Below, piece by piece: positions 51,701-60,700 of a DNA stretch of 64,000 bases. The notes below the pieces were generated by a model that ran no database searches, was not told the DNA's origin, and saw nothing but the letters and a program-made list of their open reading frames with translations. The position numbers and the translations under genes are program-made. Source of the stretch: Syngnathus acus (Eukaryota > Chordata > Actinopteri > Syngnathiformes > Syngnathidae); assembly GCF_901709675.1 (NCBI RefSeq), contig NC_051092.1, positions 9,936,491-10,000,490 on the forward strand, read 5' to 3'. How positions within the stretch are numbered: position 1 is the first letter of the stretch; each line of letters opens with the position of its first letter.

Positions 51701-54700
51701 ATTTATTTATAGCATCTTTAAAAATACATGTGTACAAAGTTGCATGAAACAAAATGAGATTCAATTCCAAGTATATAAATATACAAACACACACTCGCTG
51801 CCATGAGATCTATCACAAACAAATGATTGAAGATCTTAGGTATGCAAAAAACAACAATTGGAAATCAGACCAAAAGGGTTGATGGAGGATGAAACAAAAA
51901 CTAACAACAATAATAATTCAAATATGAATTGGATAGTTAATAGTTTTTACTTTTAGCACCACATATCTGAGATTGGCGTGACGCAGATGGGAGTTCTTGT
52001 TTTGGCAAGAAAACTCATGAGATGTAATATAGAACTTGAAGACAAGTTACAAGCGAATGGTTATGAGGTTTCCACGAATTTGATCTCAGTTACTTCAGCA
52101 AAATTGGATAGGCTATTGGTAAAAATGAATTGTGCCTTGATTAAGAGCATCCTTTCCCAAATGTCCTTACTACTGCTGGATTGAAGGAAAGTGCTCACAT
52201 AGACACATTTTCTTTATTAATCTGTGTTTGCAAGGAAACAACACTTGCCTGACTTTTTTTTTTCCCTTTTTTTTTTTTTGCAGTAGCTCAGATTCAGACA
52301 TGGATGATGATGATGAACAAGATGACCAGGAGGAGGAAGAGGTGGAAGTCGAGTTGGAGGAGAAGCAGCAACTTCACAGCCCCTCAGACCTTGGAGGCGT
52401 CCCTTGGAAGGAGGCAGTACTGCTCCACACCCAACTTAGAGGTGGTGATGTAGAGGATGAGGCTCTCGCTGAACAAGATGAGGACGATGAAGAGTCAAGC
52501 GAAGGTAGAGTTGTGACTGTGATTGTAATTTATTTTTCCCCATTGGTCTTTTCACATTTGTTTTGTCAAGTCCGGATCATGCTGAGCTGTACTTTTGTTT
52601 GAAGTCAGTTTCATGTGTAATGTCTCAACACCTCTTTTATCTGTCCTACTTCTTCCACCTTTTCCCTTTTGTTAAATTTTGTGTGAATTTTTTTGGGGTG
52701 GGCCTTTCCCATTGCCTCCGCCTGCTGGCAGAGGGGGATTACTGCCCCTGGGACAGGGAGCTCCAGTCAGGCCTTTGGCTGGAGTGCCTCACAGATGAAG
52801 ATGATGTTTGTACTTTTAAAGGTAGCAGCAAAACTGCTTGTGGATTTATTTGCCGTTTCATATGAGTGTGCGAATGCCGGCTGGTTTGGTCTGCTTACTC
52901 AAGAATTGTGCCTCTTTGGTTTTTTTTTTGGTTGCAATTTCACACATACACTAACTGTACAATTGCTATCTAATAAGTCATTCTCATTTGTGTGGCTTTT
53001 AATACCAATCGAATAATGCCAGCCCCCTCCCCCCTTAATCTGCACTGAAATTATAGGTTAACATTTTAACAGTTACAATTTCTTTTTAACCTTAGTTTTG
53101 ACTGTTTTGGCATTTTTTGCAGTCTATTCTAGTGCATGCAGCTGTGCCTCCATTATTCTAGTTGTATCTTTCTTCTAACTTCCTCTGTGCCTCTCTCTCT
53201 TCCTTGTCATTTTGTCCTGTCTTTTCCCGTCCTCCCGTTCTCCCTTTTCTCTACCTTCCCCAACTCTATTGTTGTACTTGTTCTTCATTTGTCCGCCCCA
53301 AATTACATCCGTAAAACATACGCATGACACCCTCATTCAGCCAAGAACCTACAAATTCAACAAATCCTGCAGCCTTTGGATCCTCTTGCAATTCCGGATG
53401 TGGGGGGAACACACAAAGACTCTGAAACTGATGGATGTGGCCAACTGGCCTCAGCCTCCCGGCCCGTTGAGCTCACACAGCGTTCCTTTCCAGGTAAAGC
53501 ACCCAGAGGAGCCAAGTTTGGGGAAAGTTTTGCTGGCCCACCCTAGACAAGTTGACCTCACTGGAATAAGGATTTAAGTATGTCTAATTATATCAGAGGA
53601 GGAGCCACCTTCCCCTGACTAACCTGATGCCATTTTTTCTTACATTTGTGTTACATTGCTTACATTGCTCCTGGAATGTCTAATCATGTGCTTTCTTTTA
53701 ATTTTCCTTTTACAGTCATTGTTGTTCGTCTGGGGTTAAAAAGTTCTTCAACCCCCATCCCAGTACACCACGTAACCCTCTTGTCAATGCTTTTGAATTT
53801 TTATTTTTGTAGTTCCACTTTGTCGTTTTATTTTCAGTTTTTTGTCCCATGTCTCCTGTTTCTTTACTGTTATTCCTTTGACACCCATCCCCTATTGAGC
53901 TGTATCTTCTGGTTTGAATGTAGCCCCTGCCCACACGTCTGCCCGGCACGAAGCAGTGCGAGTCTGGTTGGATTCAATGTCTGGAGGTAGCACAGAATCT
54001 CAAAGGATCATGACATCCTGTCTAAGACGCTGTCTATCTCTCGCTGTCTTTTGGCTGGCCTGTTGCAGCATGGAAAAACGACACACTCACAAGCATGCTG
54101 GAAGGCTGCCATTCTAAAGAGTTCATTTCCCTGTAGTCTATTCATGACTTGTGTTTTCGTCTTGTCTTCTCACCCTTTCAAACTCCTGAAATGTCTTTCT
54201 TCTACACTTTTGTTGTCCTTTTAATTGAACACATTGCTGATACAGGTAGCTATCGATTCCTGCAAACTCTATTTCCTGCCCTAATGGGTGAATTATTTGG
54301 TTTTTCCTTGAGCTGTTTTGAACGCTGCTTTAATTGGTCTATTTGCAAAGTAGGCAGTGGTGTTAAACTAAGTGTAAGTTGCATACAGTGACGGATATTT
54401 TTGGGTTCCAGTGTCTTTTATATGAAGAAGACTCACCTGCCATATAATACACCGCTGCTTATCTGCTTATACTCTAACACAGGGATGGGCAACCTAAAAG
54501 ATGGGGAGGGCTATTATTTTCCATCAGTACCTGAAGGTTCACACAGGGCCATGTGCTTCCTCGCTAGATATGACACAATTGCCATTTTAAATAAGGACAA
54601 AATGTATGCGTATATACAATTTTTTATGTACATAAGAGTAATTAAATAAATGCATTCATATAAAAGAGCCGCTTCTCAACTACAAAGATGAGCAAATGTT

Positions 54701-57700
54701 ATTGAATTGGAAAAAAAAAATCCCTGCGAAATGGGCTCTCTTGCATTACAAATTCCTTTCAAAGATGGTACAAAACTGCTGAACAACAAACAAACTTAAA
54801 GTGCACAAACTTATTCTGTACATTATACTACCATATGTTTTGCCTTCCTAAATTAATAGGCTGACTCACTCATCTGTCTAAAAACAGTACAGTATAGGGC
54901 AGTAAAGTTCATCCCCTCTGCATTGCAAGTGTACTAACCATCCATCACAGCCTCTTGTCCAATTAAGCCGCCATACATGTACCTAAGTTTTGAAAAAGTG
55001 TTGCGTGTAGCCATGCTTTTGGAAGTCACAAATTTAGTACCTCATTGTGCTCTTCGAACAAACCATTATTGTGAGGAGAAGAACATTTGTAGTGGAAATC
55101 TTTCATGACTGATAGAGGCTCTAAGCAAACTAGGCAGATAGAGTTGCGTTTAATTTTGGTGACCATGTAAGCTATTTAACCTGAAAGGCAGCATTTTCTT
55201 CTCTGATGCACAACAGTTTTTATGTTGGGGGCACTGGCGAGCAATGTCCTTTATTACTAATAGCTTTTAACTGCTTAGCTCTATGGTAAAGGCGAGCACC
55301 TTTTTTTATTTTCAAAAATTAATCGAGTGCGGTCCATGGGTCGCCAGTTGCTCATCCCTACTCTAACTCATGCTATATTTTGGTTGCTTCTGTTTTATTA
55401 TATATGGAAGATGCATGACTTTCTTTTAAGCTATGCTGTAACTCTGCTTTTTACTTTTTACTATCATTTAGTTTTATTTATTTTATATTGTATAATATAT
55501 TTTCTTTTGAAACAAGTATTTCTTCTGGGCCATTTTATTATTACTTATTTTCAACAATATTCTTCATCTTGATTAACGTTTTATCTTTTTTTATCCCCCT
55601 GGCTGGATCTTTTTCTAGTCAACTGTGGTATCTGACAAATTGAACAGCTTTAAAGATAGCAGATAGATAAAAGCAATGTTTAATTTGTGTTGTCAAATAT
55701 TCATGACCAAAACGTTTACGGGCTTATTCTGTATTATTTCTGCCACACCAGAACCTTGTGAGGATGACGATCTGGAAGCAGAAGCAGATAGCCCAGATAT
55801 GGAACCTGGTACTGAAATAGACCAAGGTGAGTAGATGAACTCATCACCAAATTTCTATCAAAAGTTCTAAACCAGAAATAATTGAAGAACTACTTTATTA
55901 ATGACATTTTAATTCTAGATGACATCCCCTCCGATGCTGAAGCTGAGGCACGTTTGCACCCGCCATTGCACAGGGAAACTATTCCAGAGGAAGACAAAAC
56001 ATATGAAACTGTGGGATTGGCAGCAAATATTGGTACATGCCGTTAGTCATTCAATTAAGCTTATTACTTGGATGTATTTCTCATATGACAAACATACCAA
56101 CATCTTTCCTATTAATATATTCAGGACAATCTAGCACTGAACCCATGTTAAAGGGAGATGATGCCGTTCTATCACCAGTCTTACCTGCAAGAGAGCCTGA
56201 AAGACAGGTCAGACAATCCCAATCCACTTTTTTCAAAAGTGCGTAATATTTCTTGAACTATCTTTATTTATAGTTAATAGAAATATATTTTGACTCTCAG
56301 GTGCAGTCTCCAGACACCTGCTTTTTCCCAGAACAGCTACTTTTTGAGGAACCGAAAGTTGAAAAGATAACACCATCACCATCTTCCAACAGCCCTTCGC
56401 CTGTCTTTAACCCTTCCCCCGTTGCCTCTCCAGCTGCTGCTTCCGTGAAATCTCCCATCTCGCCTCTCACCAAGTTACCATCCAACCCCGGTGCCAGCTC
56501 TCCGGTTAATCCATCTGTCGAGCCTCTTGTCCAATCCCCCGTAAAGTCACAGGAAGCCTCTCCAATCCGTTCCCAGCCTGCTTCACTACCAGAAACATGC
56601 CCACCTAAGTCTCCGGTGTACCCTCACAGATCGATTTGCCCTCTCACCGGCAACCCACTCTCCCCAATATGTGCGCAACCTTTGCCCTGCCATGAACCTT
56701 CATCACCTGTGGCCTCTAAATCTCCAGTCAGAACACAGCCAATTTCAAACGTCACTTCAACACCATTGGCCAGAAGTGACAGAGCCACACCAGATTCTGA
56801 CAATTCCTCAGCAGATGAATCTTTGTCTAAAAAGACTGATATTATTGAGGAATTTTGGTTAAAGAGTGCTGAGATCCGAAAGAGTCTTGGTCTTACTCCT
56901 ATAGACCGCAGTAGTAAAGTCATGGAGAAGAGTGTTGTTTCGAGTCCAACACAAGACTCCACTCCTGCGAAGAAACAGGCTCTGGATGTGTTTGAGGACC
57001 AAACGCCTGCGTTGCCTGGACGCACTGTAATTCGCAGACTCAACATCACTCTTGAAGGTCAAGTCATTACACCCATTGCCCCTGTGGAGGGTAGAAGTAA
57101 TGTTACTGACACAAAAGAATTTAGCAGCAGCTCAGGTCTGGGCCTCAATGGTAGTTTGGCAACAAGCCAAACGGCAAACAGCGACAGCTACATTACCTCC
57201 GACTCCATCATGCTCACCCCGCCCTCCAGTCCACCCCCACCTGTGCCTATTAATCAATCCCCTGCGGTACTCAGGCAACAAAAACACCAAGTCCCTTGGA
57301 GAAACGGGACAGTAAAACCTCCATGCGAGCTTGCCAAAGAACCACCAGCCATAAACACTCCTGTTCCTGCACAGAGGACCCAACCGAGTCCTGTATCTGC
57401 ACCCAAACCTGCACCCAGGAAATTGGCATCGCCATCAGTAGATCTTGCAGAAACATCCGCAGTTATCATGAGGGAGAAGAAGAAACCTCGGTCAGAGGAG
57501 ATGAGAAAGTCCTTTGTGGAGACGGTGGAAGAAATTCCGTTTGCTGACGATGTGGAGGAAAATTTTGATGAGCGAACGCCTGAGACGAGCATGAATAAGT
57601 TTTATACTCCACCTACCAGCAAGGTCAAAGTAGACAGGCCTCCATTTCACCTGGCTCTTGCAATGGAAAATGGCAAACCCATTATTCCTGTCAGCCCGGT

Positions 57701-60700
57701 CTCTAAAACGCAGCGGTCCACTCAGTTCTCTCCAGAGGCCAAAGAAATAGCTGAGGAGAGGATAAGGGCAAGAGAAAAGTCCATTAAAAGTCAGGCTCTT
57801 AAAGAAGCAATGGCTAAGCAACTAAATAAAATGAAAGAGTCCAACATAGAAGAGGGGGCCTCCCCTAAAGTGGCCTGGAGTGTCACCCCGGAGCTGTCAG
57901 GGAAAAGTAACAAGTCTTCAGTATCTCCCACGACGTCCGCCGTAAAAGCGCTGGAATCGAAGAAAGTAGAGACTCTACCCGAGCGTCTCTTCAGCAGCAA
58001 CAGGAGTTTGGACAGCTCCGTGGCGTCCTCCGACAGCTCATCCACGTGTAAGAGCAAGAAACGAAGTTCTCTCTTCTCACCCCGCAAAAACAAAAAGGAG
58101 AAAAAGGCAAAGAATGACGCAAGCCGGCTTTCGGGCGCAGAAGAGACACCACCCAAACACAAGTCTTTGTGGAAGACTGTCTTCTCAGGGTACAAAAAGG
58201 ACAAAAAGAAGAAAGATGACAAGTCGTGTCCCAGTACACCGTCGTCCGGCTCTACCAATCAGGATTCTGGGAAGAAGAGAGCATCCCCTGTTGGAAAGTC
58301 GGCAGGTAAAGATTAACGCGTTGAAGTTAAAAAAAACAAAAAACAAAAAAAAAAGATTTGGGTGTCACTTGGTGTTTAACTCTGTTCTGTTATTGTGCAT
58401 GACAGATGGAAAGTCACGTAGAAACTTGAGCTTTTCTGAGGATTCAGACCTGTCATGTGATGACGTTCTGGAGAGATCGTCCCAGAAGTCAAAGGCAGAT
58501 GTGAGTCATTATGAATGTTGCATCTTTCACACCACTGTTCTGTAGTGGCAGAAATCAAATATTTACTTAAGTGATTTTTTTTTTGTATCAACACCTAAAA
58601 TATTGAGACTGTGTGAATGCATCTGAGTTTCACCTCATGAGAGTACTGAAGTACACAAAATAGCCTTAAAGCAAAATATGCTTTCCAAGTGAATTTACAT
58701 CAGTGATACAGTAAGGGCAATTTTTTTCTTTTTAAAAACATTGTCTTTGTGAATAATTTCCATTTCTAGCGACACACGGACATCTTTGACCTAGTATCAG
58801 GCATGCACAAGGAGGCAATGAAGGAGGAGAGAATGGACAAGGCGATAAAGAGGGAGTTAAAAGAAAGAAAAAAGGGGAAAGAGAGGCTCAAAGAAAGAGA
58901 CCGGGGAAAAGCGGTTGTTGGCAAAAAGGAGAAAGACGATGAGGTATTTTGCAGGAGGAGGTTCAGAAATGAATTTCAGGCAAATAACAGGTTTAAAAAT
59001 ACTGTGTATTTACATTATTTTATGAGCACAGTTTCTATTTCAAATCTTATTCAAATAAAAATAAAACATTAAGTGTATTTAGTACCACTCATTCATTTAT
59101 GATCATAATTAGATGTGTATTAGATAAATTATTACATTTGACCAATAAATAATTATTTAAATCCTCTTTTGAAACAGTATGGTTAAAAAAACATTGTTAA
59201 ATCTACAGATTGGGCTAATAAAACAGTTGACAACAATAGAGTTTTGTGATTTCAATACATGTTAATGCCTGAAATTCCAATATATTGTCTCCCCTGCATA
59301 GTGTGTGCTTCTGGTTGTCTAGATAGACCTGTATGGTTTTAGGGCTAGAGATACACACATACTAGGGCTGGGCAATGAATTGAAATTTAACCCTGATTTT
59401 GGCGTCTCATGATCATCAAGCATGCTTTAAAATGTTTAGTGACACCGCACTTGGAGTTTGTTGTAAAATTAAACACAAAACCAAATGCATTACACATATT
59501 GTATATTTAAATGCTGCTAATAAAACTGAGGCTAGCAGTCGGGTAAAATCCTATTGACAGATTTCTTAAAAGATTGTTCTGGTAAAGATGTTTAGTTATA
59601 TAGTAAATATTATATAAAATATATATAAAACACTGTTGGAAGACAATATAACAATAGTCAAAGACATGTATTCTTCCCAATTCGTAAAAATGAGTTGTAA
59701 TTATAAAATCATAACGCACAATTTTGTTTTACTCTTATTATATTTATTGAAGCGGGTGCTGCACTCATGCAGGGCACAGCATGAACGGACGTTAATTCAT
59801 TTTTATTTATTAATATTATTTTACTATTATGTTACTCATTTATTTTCTGTTTGTTTGTTGATCTTTCAGTTTATATTTAAAGTTGAATTTTCAAAGTTGA
59901 ACAAATATTATGTTTTGAAATCACTGAATAATCATGTTTCATAGTTGGGACTTCAATATCAAGTATTCCGTAATTGCCCAGCCCTAAGGCATACTGGGAA
60001 AAAAACAACACTTTTGCTTATGTTGAACATCAGTCAGACTTAGATATTGAGCTGCAAAACATGTCATACCTGGCCGCTTGCGATCAAATCCCTAGCAGCT
60101 GTTTACTAGCTTGTGTTTCTGTTTTTGTGTTGTAGTGTTTTAGATGAGCCTGTTCTCACAAGAATTCAATACGAGTTTGTGTGAACAGAAATCCCTGACT
60201 ATTTTCCAACTAATTGTGACTCATTTTTGGGTAGTTAAAAGAGGCTTAATTAAAATTGTGAGCTGCATAATGTTATATATATGTATGTATGTATTTATAT
60301 ATACATATATACATATACACATACATACACACACACTCACAAACACACACTTACCACACACTTACACAAACACACACATACATCTCTACTATATATATAT
60401 ATATATATATATATATGAATTCATGTCTTATTAATTTGTGTTTTTTCAGCATTGCAGCTTAAAATATTAAATCATAAGTGTTTTGAACTAATTAAATTTT
60501 TTAACTTATTGACATTTGTCACTGCACTCGGTTTGTTTTTGTTTGTTGGGAAATAGTAATATTGTCTGTGATTTGACCATTTCATTTAGTAGTTTAAATA
60601 TGACAATTTTTTTCCCCTATTTTTGAACCAGTTTAACATAACCATTAACCCATTTATTTAATCATGACATGTTTGATTACTCATATTTTTTGTTTTGTCC

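Noticed and set aside
57791-58258. 155-codon minus-strand frame over MICAL3 exon 36
   Set aside because: Shadow of a Lys/Ser-rich coding strand with strong homology on the plus strand.
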